Below are positions 1-9,470 of a stretch of 64,000 bases of DNA, in pieces. Under the pieces are notes generated by a model. That model worked only from the letters and a program-made list of their open reading frames with translations, searched no databases and was not told where the DNA came from. A program made the translations under genes and the position numbers. The stretch covers positions 61,140-125,139 of the forward strand of contig QZLH01000080.1 in the NCBI GenBank assembly GCA_003833135.1, given 5' to 3'. Each line of letters opens with the position of its first letter. Position 1 is the first letter of the stretch. The stretch comes from Oehlia diaphana. Lineage: Eukaryota; Glomeromycota; Glomeromycetes; Glomerales; Glomeraceae.

Positions 1-6
1 AAAAAG

Positions 7-37
<31 letters not shown>

Positions 38-46
38 AAAAAATAA

Positions 47-86
<40 letters not shown>

Positions 87-144
87 TTCTTTTTCCTTTG
101 TTCGACGCTTTACCGCAGTAACTTTTTTTTTTCCTTGACTTAAC
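1..144. other. A- and T-rich leader at window edge
   Basis: Almost pure A and T homopolymer runs up to about position 86, then a short T-rich stretch that ends at the start codon of the kinase fragment. No other signal is visible. Confidence 0.6.
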
Positions 145-625
145 ATGTCTTCTAATATTGAAACAAAAAACTCATTCAGTTGGGTTGAAGAAGCAATATC
201 TAAAAAACATATTAAAAGTTATGACTATAGCCATTTTAGCAATATTCAAGTGATTGGAACGGGTGGCTTCGCAAAAGTTTATCGTGCAATGTATAAAAAT
301 TCGGAACAATATTTAGCACTAAAATCTATTATTAATCTTGATAATACTACTCTCGAAGAACTTTCTCGTGAGGTGATTATAAAGATACGATGAATATTTT
401 CTCTTCTTAATATCTTTTCGTGTATAAATTTTATTTACTTTTTTTAAATTACTAAGCTTGTCCTTCATCGTGATGTTGACTTTCATGACAACGTGATCAA
501 ATTTTATGGAATTACAACTTTAGATAAAGGTATAGATACATGTGCAAAATAATATTTTTAATTAATAGAATTAACACTTTTTGATTTAGAGTCAAGTGAT
601 CAAATGATGCTTGTAATGGAATATG
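145..625 (+). pseudogene. Truncated protein kinase gene (N-lobe only), interrupted by a MITE
   Basis: Three exons can be read: 145-372, 457-529 and 590-625. They join in frame (phases 0 and 1). The product starts with a short helical leader, then a kinase N-lobe: glycine-rich loop 'IGTGGFAKVYRA', the subdomain II lysine in 'LALKS', an alphaC segment with 'VDFHDNVIKFYGIT', and the hinge strand 'MMLVMEY'. The family normally continues with a hinge and C-lobe holding HRDLHSGN and APE, and none of that follows. Instead the third exon runs straight into a 214-bp inverted-repeat element at 626. Sequence beyond that element does not resume a recognisable kinase. The N-lobe is well preserved with no stop codons, so the truncation may be fairly recent. 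It is unlikely to encode an active kinase. Confidence 0.75.
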
Positions 626-839
626 TAGTGTTTGGATCCGAAGCGGTTTTATCCGGTTTTTATCCGGTATCCGTTTCGGTTAATTCAGGATGGAACTATC
701 AGAATTACCAATTTTTTGATTCATAATATATTAAATATTCTGGTCGAAATTATAGTCTATTCAGAGCTGAGATTTACAATCTTTTTTCGGCAATAATCTC
801 ATTTAAAATATTTAAGATTTTATCCGGATCAAAACACTA
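626..839. mobile_element. MITE with TA target, inserted in the kinase hinge
   Basis: The ends are inverted repeats: 'TAGTGTTTGGATCCG' at 626-640 and its reverse complement 'CGGATCAAAACACTA' at 825-839 (14 of 15 match). The outermost TA on each side fits a Tc1/mariner-type TA duplication. The interior holds further 'ATCCGG' words near both ends and no coding frame. At 214 bp it has the size of a non-autonomous MITE. It sits exactly where the kinase reading frame is lost. Superfamily assignment is an inference from the TA ends. Confidence 0.6.
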
Positions 840-989
840 GGAAAACGTGTCTGTAGTCTATTCTAAATTATGTATCAGTACATGTGATAACTAACTTTTT
901 TTAGTAGCTTGTGTAATGGGAAAGTTAGAAATAATATATGTAATTATATATACCGTATATAAAAAAAAACAATCACGTGTGTCATAATT

Positions 990-1240
990 TCAAGCTAAAA
1001 CTCTTTTAAAAGTTTGATCAAACTGTTGAAACTTTCTTTTAATCATTTTTTAATTTTCTTTTAAAGGTTTTGATCAAACTATTGAAACTTCTTTTTTTTT
1101 TGAAAAGTTTTGAGCTTTCAAATTGTTTTTTTAATTTTTTCTCAGTCAAACTATCAATAATTTTTTTTAAAAAAAATTTTGATCAAACTATAAAAGCTTT
1201 TTTAATTAATTATTTATTTTTTTGATCAAACTGTTCTTTT
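990..1240. repeat. Degenerate tandem 'TTTTGATCAAACT' repeats
   Basis: The word TTTGATCAAACT (or a one-base variant) recurs about five times between 1010 and 1230. Each copy is followed by a T-rich spacer, with spacing of roughly 50-60 bases. GATC is centred in each copy, so each is nearly palindromic. No coding frame crosses it. Confidence 0.5.
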
Positions 1241-2093
1241 TTAAAAATTTAACTTTTTTAGTTTCAAAATTTCAAAAATTTTTATTCCTCTTTAAATATT
1301 ATTAACATTTTACATTCTTTTAAGTGGTTCTTTAAGTTTCCTTAGATGTGAAATTTTGGTAAGTGCGGTAATATATTATATGTTCTTTATTTCTTTGAAT
1401 TTCAGTGAGTTCTTTTTTATTTTTCTTTAAAATACTTTTAACAAAATGGTATTAATATTTTATCTTTTTTTTTCTTTTTTTAGATTGATTTATTATGTCG
1501 AATGTCAATGAGATACCTGCTGGTAAGCGAAATTGATAGTAGGACTACTACTAGAAAGTAAGAGCCAGAGGAATGGCTGGAAGGAAGTAAGAGGAGAGAA
1601 AGTAGGTGATATAATGTTACAGGGGAGCAAGTCCATTTACTATTCTTTATGTAAACGAATTTAAAAATTCAATTCTGAACAATCAGGTGATATTGTTGTC
1701 TAAATCAGGTTCCCACCTTGTTATAGTTGTGTCACCAGGGCACTATGTCAACGTAGATAAGTGTTACACAACAATAGGTTGGTGTATTCGGAAAATGTGC
1801 CGGATAACGGATAAATAGTATTTATATAATTGCCCGAGATTTTCTATTTTTCCGCACACGTGTAAATAACAATTAAAATTTTGTGATTTAATTGTCCGAA
1901 GCTTCAAGTACACTGTCACGTCGCGTGTATGACCAATGAAAATATAAAATCAATAAGTACTAAGGAAAATAAAGTTTAGGCGTTTATAAAATTAATAAAT
2001 TATGTTTATGATACAAAATTATGCAAAATGTTATTATTTAGTACAAAAGTGATTATTTAGCAAAAATTGTTTACATTAAATTCAATAGAATGT
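1241..2093. other. Intergenic, no supported gene
   Basis: A T-rich tract ending in 'tttttttag' precedes an ATG at 1495 with a 13-codon frame (MSNVNEIPAGKRN) that contains a possible donor 'GGTAAGCG'. I could not extend it into a gene. The remainder shows no motif I recognise. Confidence 0.4.
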
Positions 2094-2330
2094 CCATTTG
2101 GAATAACAGGATTCATAATAATGAAATTCGAGATATTGGGATTTAGGATAAAATAATTCGGGAGAAAGAATTTGGGAATTGGACGGTTCATGTGATTCCC
2201 ATAAATTAGGATTCGGGAAATAGGTGTTCAGAAAACTGGAGTTCGGGAAATGGACATTCGGAAAATTGACTTCAGGAAAAGGTATATTCTAAAAAGAAGG
2301 ATTTGGGAAATCGTACTGTAACACGCTGGA
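2094..2330. repeat. TTCGGGAAA degenerate minisatellite, copy A
   Basis: About ten variants of 'GGATTCGGGAAATNGNC' follow one another with a period near 20 bases, degrading toward the edges. The same motif and orientation reappear at 23.6 kb. No coding frame is present. Confidence 0.55.
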
Positions 2331-3145
2331 GGATTTATGTTATCTAATTATCGTTATAAATAGTTTAAATTATAAATAGTTTAAATTAATATTTTATTTA
2401 CTCACAGAAATTGTAAAACATTACTCAAACTTTTTTAAAGTTCCCTTTTTAATAGTTAATTATACCATAAAGCGCTTTGTGTTCTTGGATATAGGGAGTA
2501 AGAAATATACATGCAGGAGTCTTCCAAAAAAGTTTTCTCCTAATTGTACCTAATTGTAACATTGAATATGAAATTTAAAACCATTGACCATTATATCATG
2601 CAGATAGCCACAGCTATTTATTTTAATGAATTATTCGAAAATGGTTAAAAAAAAATCCTAAATGATTCTAACAAGGAAATTACCTTTATTACGTGCATTG
2701 CATATAATTATTTTCACGTTCACAGAACGAATCGACAAGTAATATCATAAGCTTTCAACCCTTTTCATGTTTCAAAAATAAATTAGAAATCGCTTGGCTT
2801 TCTTGATTTCTTTCTTGGTTTTTTTGATCGCGTTGTAAATCTTTCCAAAACAAGTATAATAAATCTTTATAGCCACATCTGCCACATCTTTATAAATTGT
2901 GCATATTACAGAAACAAGATAATGATAGTCATTTCCCTAAAAAAGAAAATTAACGCATAAATTTATTTTTAAAGAAAGTTATTTTTATATAATTAATTAA
3001 GTATGAAACCATAGTTGGTTTAGTTAAACTTACACATACTTTTTTTTTAAAGTACCCAATCCTTAACAATCACAGATTTAGCAACATTTTATTACCGTAT
3101 GAAGAAAGTTATTATGGGTAAAAACAATATTTTTTTAGTAATGAC
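2331..3145. other. Intergenic, nothing recognised
   Basis: A/T-rich sequence with a short tandem doublet 'aaattataaatagttt' near 2355-2385. No ORF, TIR or RNA gene could be supported. Confidence 0.4.
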
Positions 3146-3624
3146 TAGAGGTCTGCATTTTGTCATTTTTGAAACCCAGGATTTTTTACTATTGTCTTTT
3201 TACATTTTTACTGTTTAAAGTTACATTATTTTATTATTTTAGTGCTTTAAAGTTCAATTTTAATTTTCCTTTTTCTAATAAAAATATTAAAAAAAAATTA
3301 GTGACATAGATCACATTAATTTTGTGATTTTACATAACTTCACACTAAATTTATTCATTCAGTATTTAAAAAATATTAACATTTAATAAGATAAAATTAT
3401 TAAATATTTGAAAATATATAACAACAATTTTAGAAAAATGATGGTGTTTGGATAATAATTTAAATTTCGGCCAGAATTAAATAAATAGTTTGGCCAGAAT
3501 TAAAGAAAAATCTGGGCTTACATTACCCGGCCCGAAAATAATTTACCTCGGCCCGAAAAATTTTTGAAAATAAATTGATCGGCCCGAGAAGGCCCGGGTT
3601 CAAAATGTTGTGCCTGTACATCTA
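3146..3624. mobile_element. Non-autonomous hAT-like element, 479 bp
   Basis: The left end reads 'TAGAGGTCTGCATTTTGTCA'. The right end, reverse-complemented, reads 'TAGATGTACAGGCACAACAT'. Both continue into an 'AACCC' word. The right part has four subterminal 'CGGCCCG' or 'GGCCCGGG' words, the GC-rich subterminal repeats typical of hAT elements with TAGAG ends. No exact 8-bp target duplication is visible, so the copy is old or its boundary is off by a base or two. There is no transposase frame. Confidence 0.5.
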
Positions 3625-3689
3625 TACCATAATTAGGATCTGCAAATCATACTACATTTGTGCAGTACGATTTGCACGATGTAAACAAT

Positions 3690-3951
3690 GGTTTTTAGTA
3701 AAGATCTTTTTTTGACTTGACTTATCGTTTCATCATTGAATTGTCTTATATTTTGATATGTAAAATAAAAAAAAATTCTATAAATATGGCATTTTTCTTC
3801 TCAAAAAAAAAAAGAAATAAAATAAAGTAATTTCGTTTTAAAAAATATTTTGTTATAATTACTTTCTACACTAAAAAAAATCTAAAAAAAAATAATTGTG
3901 TTATAATTACTTTTCTACACTTTAAAAACTTTTAAAGAAAAACATAAAAAA
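3690..3951 (+). promoter_or_regulatory. Promoter of the VC0807-like gene, shared with its paralogue
   Basis: A TATA-like word 'TATAAATA' lies at 3779-3786, 173 bases before the ATG. The stretch around it ('AAAAAATTCTATAAATA' and a later 'AATTTCGTTTT') is repeated upstream of the paralogue at 26186, so the promoter was duplicated with the gene. The TATA role is an inference from position and conservation. Confidence 0.45.
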
Positions 3952-4731
3952 ATGTCGGTTGAGCGTGGACAAACGACTTCTTCCGCAACCTCGCAGGATA
4001 AAGTACCTGGTCAATCCAAATTAAAAACTATTTTAAGGGTCGTATTAATGATACTTCTTGAATTCGCCCTTCCAATTGTTCTTTATTATATTCTCAGAAT
4101 TTTTATGCAAGAAGTATTGGCATTTCTCATATCGGGAGTCCCACCATTTATTATCGCTATATACGGACTTGTGGGTAGAAGGCGTGTAGAAATTATAGGA
4201 GTACTCGTATTAATCTGTCTTATTTTCAGTGCTATAGTATCATTATTTTATGACAATCCAAAGATTCAACTATTACAAAAATTTATGAGTATGAATCTCC
4301 TTCCCTTTAATATAATAGCAATGATTAGCATAATTCCGATAAAAATTGGTACCTTTAAAATGCGACCATTACTATTCTATATTTGTAAAGATTTGACAAC
4401 AGGTGGATCCTTTGGTTATTTAAGTCAAGAAGTGGTAGATGAAAGTTGGGACAGGAATTGGATTTCTTACCAATATTTTCGACGTGGTTTCATCTTTATG
4501 ACAGTTATCTGGGGATATGGTCTTCTTTCTGAGGTTTTAGTTCGTGCTATGATTATTTACAATCTTACGCCCGTCAGAATGTCACCTGATAAAGCACTTG
4601 CTACGTCAAACATAATACATTATGTTTGGTTAGCTAAATTTGCATTATTAACTCTATTTATCGTTAGACGGATGAAGAAACAAAAAGATAATTTAGTTTC
4701 TGCTTCTGATTCTGATAAACCTCCGGAATAA
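3952..4731 (+). CDS. VC0807-family multi-pass membrane protein, copy 1 (259 aa)
   Basis: Single-exon gene. It has a short polar N-terminus (residues 1-24), then about six hydrophobic segments in two halves. The first half carries 'ISGVPPFIIAIYGL' followed by basic 'GRRRVEIIGVLV' and 'DNPKIQLLQK'. The second carries 'IPIKIGTFKMRPLLFYICKD' and 'WDRNWISYQYFRRGFIFMTV'. The order 'IYGL-xRRRV-(I)G', 'PxxLL', 'RPL.FY' and 'F.RGF...T..WG.GLL' matches my knowledge of the VC0807/integral-membrane family of bacteria and fungi. The biochemical function of that family is unknown to me. The acidic tail 'SDSDKPPE' is shared with the paralogue at 26186-26998. The start is chosen because the downstream copy begins with the same 'MS..GQTTSS' word. 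The gene is intact and probably expressed. Confidence 0.8.
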   Translation: MSVERGQTTSSATSQDKVPGQSKLKTILRVVLMILLEFALPIVLYYILRIFMQEVLAFLISGVPPFIIAIYGLVGRRRVEIIGVLVLICLIFSAIVSLFYDNPKIQLLQKFMSMNLLPFNIIAMISIIPIKIGTFKMRPLLFYICKDLTTGGSFGYLSQEVVDESWDRNWISYQYFRRGFIFMTVIWGYGLLSEVLVRAMIIYNLTPVRMSPDKALATSNIIHYVWLAKFALLTLFIVRRMKKQKDNLVSASDSDKPPE

Positions 4732-5396
4732 TCTATTTTTATGAATACCAAATTAGACTCATAGCTCTACTAGCCCCTTTATAAGTATTATTTATATGAA
4801 TAAGTTTCCAATAGAATTTTATACATTTTATTAAATATATGATATGTATTAATAAAGAAATTTTTTACTTATTAAAAATAATTTTATATTTGATATTTTC
4901 ATTAAGGATCTGCGGTTATTGACCAATCCAAAATATTTTTTTTAATTTGCACTATATTTCATTAAGTACATCAAATCTACAACTTGTAACCAAAAATCCA
5001 AGCTTCTAGGTTTATGTCTATTACACGGTTGTCTTTGATTAAAATTCTACTCCAGTACTCCACGTATACTATTTTCTAATATAATGTTTTGACATATTAA
5101 TGAAAAATAAATTTCCTAGCAAGCTATCCTAATAATTTACTGTAACAAACCTTAATCGTAAATTATTATTCCATCTTAACCATAAACCCACGCCAACTAA
5201 AAGCTCACGAATCTCTTCACAGCATACAGAAACTTAATGTTACTTGTAGGACATTATGCTAATATTTGTCAAGCTTAGAATTTCATCTAATATGCTTAGG
5301 TTATTGGATTCATTTAGAATTTTTGTTCTATTTGTTAAGGTTTGTAAGTTAGTTTGGTTAGTTAGTGGATTAGTGTGAGAGTATAGGAGTTAACGT
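4732..5396. other. Intergenic, nothing recognised
   Basis: A/T-rich spacer between the membrane protein and a hAT-like element. The first 150 bases are the likely 3' UTR and polyadenylation area ('AATAAA' at 4851). No ORF or repeat could be supported in the rest. Confidence 0.45.
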
Positions 5397-6174
5397 TAGA
5401 GTTTGGAATGTCCTAAAAAACCTTAACAGGTTAATTAATTTGTAATATGATTAACCAGTTAATTAACCGGTTAATTTGTAATATGATTAACCGGTTAATT
5501 ATTAATGAACGGATTTGACCCACATATTATTTAATCAAATACATTCTTATTTTACATTACAAAAAATCCTTTTTAATTAATCATAATATATAAAACTAAA
5601 TAATACTGTAATTTATAAATAAAAATAAATATTATTTCATTTCTAAATTTTATAAAATAACGATAAAATCAGTTAAGTTACTATTAAATATAAAATACTG
5701 TATATTAATATATAATAATTGTTACTTTGGTCAGTAGATGAAAATAAGACCTTTTAGAAGTTGAGGTAGACAGTGCAGCTGGTTGTTCAGAAGGAGTTTC
5801 TTCTTCATCTCTATAATTTAAAAATTCAGATAAGTTGTCATAATCAGACATAATTGTAAATTTAAAATAAATAAAATAAAATCTTAAAGTGAATTTTTTA
5901 TTAATGTTAAATGTATAATATATTTATTAATTTTAAAATAAAAAAAGAATGTTTTTCATTAACGTAAAAAATCATGTCAAATAGATGTATTTAAAAGCTG
6001 CAAGAAATTCTCCGATATTGTGTATCGGAAAATTTTGTATCAAAATATGACAATCATGATCAGCATTTTAACCATTTTAACCGGTTAATTTATTAACCGG
6101 TTAACAAACGTATAACCGGTTAACCATTTTAACCGGTTAATTAACCGGTTAAGTTTAGCCGGTTCCAACCTCTA
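5397..6174. mobile_element. Non-autonomous hAT element, 778 bp, with transposase remnant
   Basis: The left end reads 'TAGAGTTTGGAATGTCCTAA' and the reverse-complemented right end 'TAGAGGTTGGAACCGGCTAA'. Both run on to 'CTTAACNGGTTAATTAA', giving inverted ends of about 40 bp. Subterminal palindromes 'TTAACCGGTTAA' occur about three times on the left and seven on the right. The TAGAG terminus and clustered subterminal palindromes are typical of hAT elements. The centre keeps the first codons of a transposase gene on the minus strand (5705-5851). A clean 8-bp target duplication is not visible. A related solo end lies at 55335-55387. Confidence 0.7.
5705..5851 (-). pseudogene. hAT transposase N-terminal remnant (48 codons)
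   Basis: Read on the minus strand from the ATG at 5851, the frame gives an acidic start 'MSDYDNLSEFLNYRDEEE', a Ser/Pro/Thr linker and 'STSKRSYF'. It then runs into A/T-rich sequence and a stop at 5705. This composition (acidic leader, then a basic 'SKRS' entry) is what precedes the BED zinc finger in many fungal hAT transposases. The rest of the transposase is missing, so the element cannot move on its own. Assignment rests on position inside hAT-type ends rather than on a conserved domain. Confidence 0.45.
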
Positions 6175-6556
6175 GTTGGAGAATTTTTTGAGTTTATGAA
6201 ATTTCAGGGATAACATACTGTCGGGATTTGGTGCTTTAAGATTTTGGACGGATCATGCTGTGAAGTTTCATCGCTTGGTTGAATCAGAAGATACAATTGG
6301 ATTATGGACAGATCTTGAAACATCATAAGTAATACGACGCATTACTTTACCCATTTGCTAATTTTAACCTATAATTGAATCCATTTTTTCTGGCAAAATT
6401 CTTGAACCTTGTTTTAAATTTTAGCCAACTTGTAAATATAAACCCTATTTTTTAATTCGAAGGATCCTTCATTTCTTCTCTATTAGTATCATTCAATTAA
6501 AATTTTCTTCTATTAAGTAAGTTGATCAGATCAAATACTTTCCGCCGTTGGTATAA
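6175..6556. other. Intergenic between two transposable elements
   Basis: The sequence contains 'GTCGGGATTTGGTGC' and no long frame. Nothing here could be supported as a gene. Confidence 0.4.
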
Positions 6557-6759
6557 GGGGAGGCCAGAAATGACGTCATTTCCTGGTTTAAGACCATGAT
6601 GATGTTACACGTCTTCCATTTTTAGACACTTGTAGTTAATATAATTCTAGCCAGAATTATGTTTTAATTTTACATTTCCTAAAATGAATGATGACATGGG
6701 GAGAGGGGGAGGGGGTCAAAAATCCTAAAATTTAAATTACGTCATTTCTGTCCATCCCC
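6557..6759. mobile_element. PIF/Harbinger-like MITE with TAA target duplication, 203 bp
   Basis: The left end is 'GGGGAGGCCAGAAATGACGT' and the reverse-complemented right end 'GGGGATGGACAGAAATGACG'. They share 'CAGAAATGACGT(C/A)ATTT' in inverted orientation. Directly outside both ends is TAA (6554-6556 and 6760-6762), the 3-bp TWA duplication of PIF/Harbinger elements. There is no coding capacity. A further 'AAATGACGTAATTT' just downstream (6787-6800) may be part of a second, degraded copy. Confidence 0.6.
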
Positions 6760-6762
6760 TAA

Positions 6763-7659
6763 GATAGGCGTGATAAAAAGGGATGTAAAATGACGTAATT
6801 TTTGTAAGAAAGTTTAATAAAGTTTTTTTGTTTTTCTACTTTTTAGGTGATTCGGAATAATTCGGGCAAATAGTTTATCCTTTAGTAATGTGTAATCGGA
6901 AAAAACATTTGATATCGTCCTCTTGGGATGGAAATTGAAGTTAGATGTGAAGGAATACTCTTTTAGATATTCGCGTGGGAAGCGCTTTGAGTGATGACAA
7001 AGGAAGTGTATCAGGTTTAGCCGTAAAAGGTAACTGAAATCTGGAGAATTTTTTGGTACCCGCTATCCATGCTGATCAACATCTGCGGAATTAAAAAAAA
7101 AGTGGTTTTTTTAAAATGATTTTTTATTTTTATTAATAAAAAGGCGCATTTTTTCCTTTTATTAATAAAGGTGTATAATCTTTTTTTTATTAAAAGATAT
7201 GAATTTCTTTTTTTTTGTTAAAAAAAACAATTAAAATATTAAAAAGAATAGTTATTTGACGTTTATAAAAACTTTTTTCTCGCTTTATTAATGCGGGTCG
7301 GGCCAGTTAACGTTAACTTGACTTTTATTAAAATAACCAGCTGAACAAAAATATCTTTTTAATTTAACAAACACAGAGTAATTTTTTTAAAAAACGCATT
7401 TTTATTATTTATTTATTTATTTTGATTGATAAAAGAAGAGATTTTACATTTAAAATAATTTTAATAAAAATCTTTTTAATAAAAAATATCTTTATATTTT
7501 ACAAAACATGAATGCGATACGATGAAATACATTATATATAATGAATTATATACAATATATGTTTTATTAAAATGTTTTCTATCTCCTTCTCCTATTGGTA
7601 AGCGTAATTTAGTATAGCAGCCAATCACAAAAATTTCCACTATAAAATGGAGCATATCA
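6763..7659. other. Intergenic, nothing recognised
   Basis: Contains T/A homopolymer stretches and a small island of mixed composition at 6890-7070 without an open frame of useful length. No RNA gene or repeat could be supported. Confidence 0.4.
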
Positions 7660-8067
7660 GATTTGCGTAATCACATGTCAGCCGAACATAGTAATTAGAG
7701 AACTGGAGTTTCCATTTCTATAAATTTATTATGGTCAAATGGTCTGGTAAGAAATTGCGAATGTGCTTAATGGTGTACTGTAGTCCATTCCAAGAATATA
7801 ATTAATTGTTTTACTTGTTTTATGGTTACTACTGATTTGTTTATACAATTATTTTTAACTGTAATCCTTCCTGAAATACAAGAGAAAATAATAAATGATC
7901 ATTATTTGAGTTGAAAGCCTTTTATTTCAAATATTGTTGTAGTTCCATAGTCGAAATCCTGAAAATCCCGAACCGGCTAGCATTATGCTTAATGCTGGCT
8001 AATTTTTTAGGATTTCGTACCATTCGAGATTTGGATCTCGGTCAAATGACATGTGATTACGCAAATC
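7660..8067. mobile_element. 408-bp element bounded by perfect 21-bp inverted repeats
   Basis: 'GATTTGCGTAATCACATGTC' (plus a final A) at 7660-7680 recurs as an exact reverse complement at 8047-8067. Similarity stops sharply on both sides. No clear target duplication is visible. A weak 71-codon frame (7911-8126, with 'NPLPPPP') crosses the right end and is not recognised. The type of element is unknown. Confidence 0.45.
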
Positions 8068-8998
8068 CGCTACCGCCGCCACCGAGAGAGGCGATTATTG
8101 AAAGCCAATTTCGAGAGAAAAATTAGAATGGGATGAGGAGCATGATCATGATTATAATGACGATATGAATCATGGTCAACGGTAAAATATGTTAGAACCA
8201 ATTGTAAAGATAACGAATATCCCGCAGTTTATACTGAGCGGATTTTTAATACATTTATCATATAAGCTTTCAGAGTGGCTTGGAAACTTTATTTCCATTT
8301 TCATTTGACAAATTGAACCAACAAATTGGATCAAATTTCTTACTCTTGTTTTTTTAACAAAATGGAAACAATTATCGAAAAAGTCAACAAATGCTGGAAC
8401 AGTAATATTGAGATGATCGAAAAGAATGATAAAATTACTATTCATCGGTTAGAAAAGCCGACCACGCTTTTTAGTCAAATTTCTAGTGCATCTGGGGGAA
8501 AAGACTTCAAAGATTCCAACAAATTAATAATTGTCAAAAAAAGTGAGATAAATCAATTATATTAATTAGATTGGAATATAAATTTATATAATACATAACA
8601 GTTACTGGAAATGTCACAAAAAAAGAAGGCAAATTTTTTTAACTAAAGTTGGTAAAAAAAATTTTGTAGTACAATATCCTCTTTAAGTATACAATATATG
8701 TATATAATTAAAGTTGGCCAAAATTAATTAAATCAGGATAAATTTGCAAATCAATAATTCATAATTCTGGCCAAAATTTTGTTAATTCTGGCCATATTCA
8801 TAATGCCGGCCTAAATTTAATTAAAATGAAAAAATATTTATACAATATAATCAGTTTAATTAAAAAAAAATTATAAACTTATTGACCACTTCTACAATTT
8901 TATTAAAAAAATATTTACATAATCTTTATTATTCAACTTGAATCTTTATTTAAAGTTAATGTATTTTTTATACTGTATTAAAAATAAAAAAAATAAAA
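8068..8998 (+). other. Possible decayed coding sequence, then GGCC-rich motif cluster
   Basis: From 8095 to 8170 one frame reads an acidic stretch ('LEWDEEHDHDYNDDM') that is one base out of phase with the preceding small ORF. A 79-codon frame at 8326-8565 ('MDQISYSCFFNKMETIIEKV' onward) has plausible composition but no recognisable domain. At 8710-8820 the words 'TTGGCCAAAATT', 'TCTGGCCAAAATT', 'TCTGGCCATATT' and 'GCCGGCCTAAATT' cluster, probably the end of an old element. Confidence 0.25.
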
Positions 8999-9470
8999 GA
9001 TCGAAATTAGTACTATTACGAACAATGACAATTGCGTCATGAGTATTAATCAAAAATTCATAAAATTTAAAATACAGATATTTTCGACATTGCTGAACAT
9101 TTTGTACTTAATTTACAAAGTCGATTTACTTAGAGCCAAAGTGCCGAAATTACGCTCTGAAGTTTCAGATCAGGTATATAAAATATAAACACTAATTACG
9201 CCATAAGCATCAATCAAAAATTCATGATAATTAAGATGTGAGTAGATTCGACAAATGCTGAACAATTTTCTCTTAATTTATTAAGACGATTTACTTAGAT
9301 CAGAAGTGCCAAAAATACGCTCTGAAGTTGTTGATCGGGTGTAAAAAAATTTAAAGATCGAAAATCAGTACCGTTACGAATTATGACAGTTGCGTCATGA
9401 GTATTAACTAAAAATTCATGAAACTTAAAATACAAGTATTTTCGACCTTACCAAACATTTTTCAATTAAA
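8999..9470. repeat. Diverged tandem repeat, about 180-bp unit, 2.6 copies
   Basis: The copies begin near 8999, 9163 and 9356. Shared anchors are 'GATCGAAAATTAGTAC', 'GACANTTGCGTCATGAGTAT', 'AATCAAAAATTCATGA', 'TTTTCGACNTTGCTGAACA', 'GATTTACTTAGA' and 'TACGCTCTGAAGTT'. Spacing between equivalent anchors is 164 and 194 bases because the middle copy has lost its first part. No frame is open through all copies. Confidence 0.65.
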
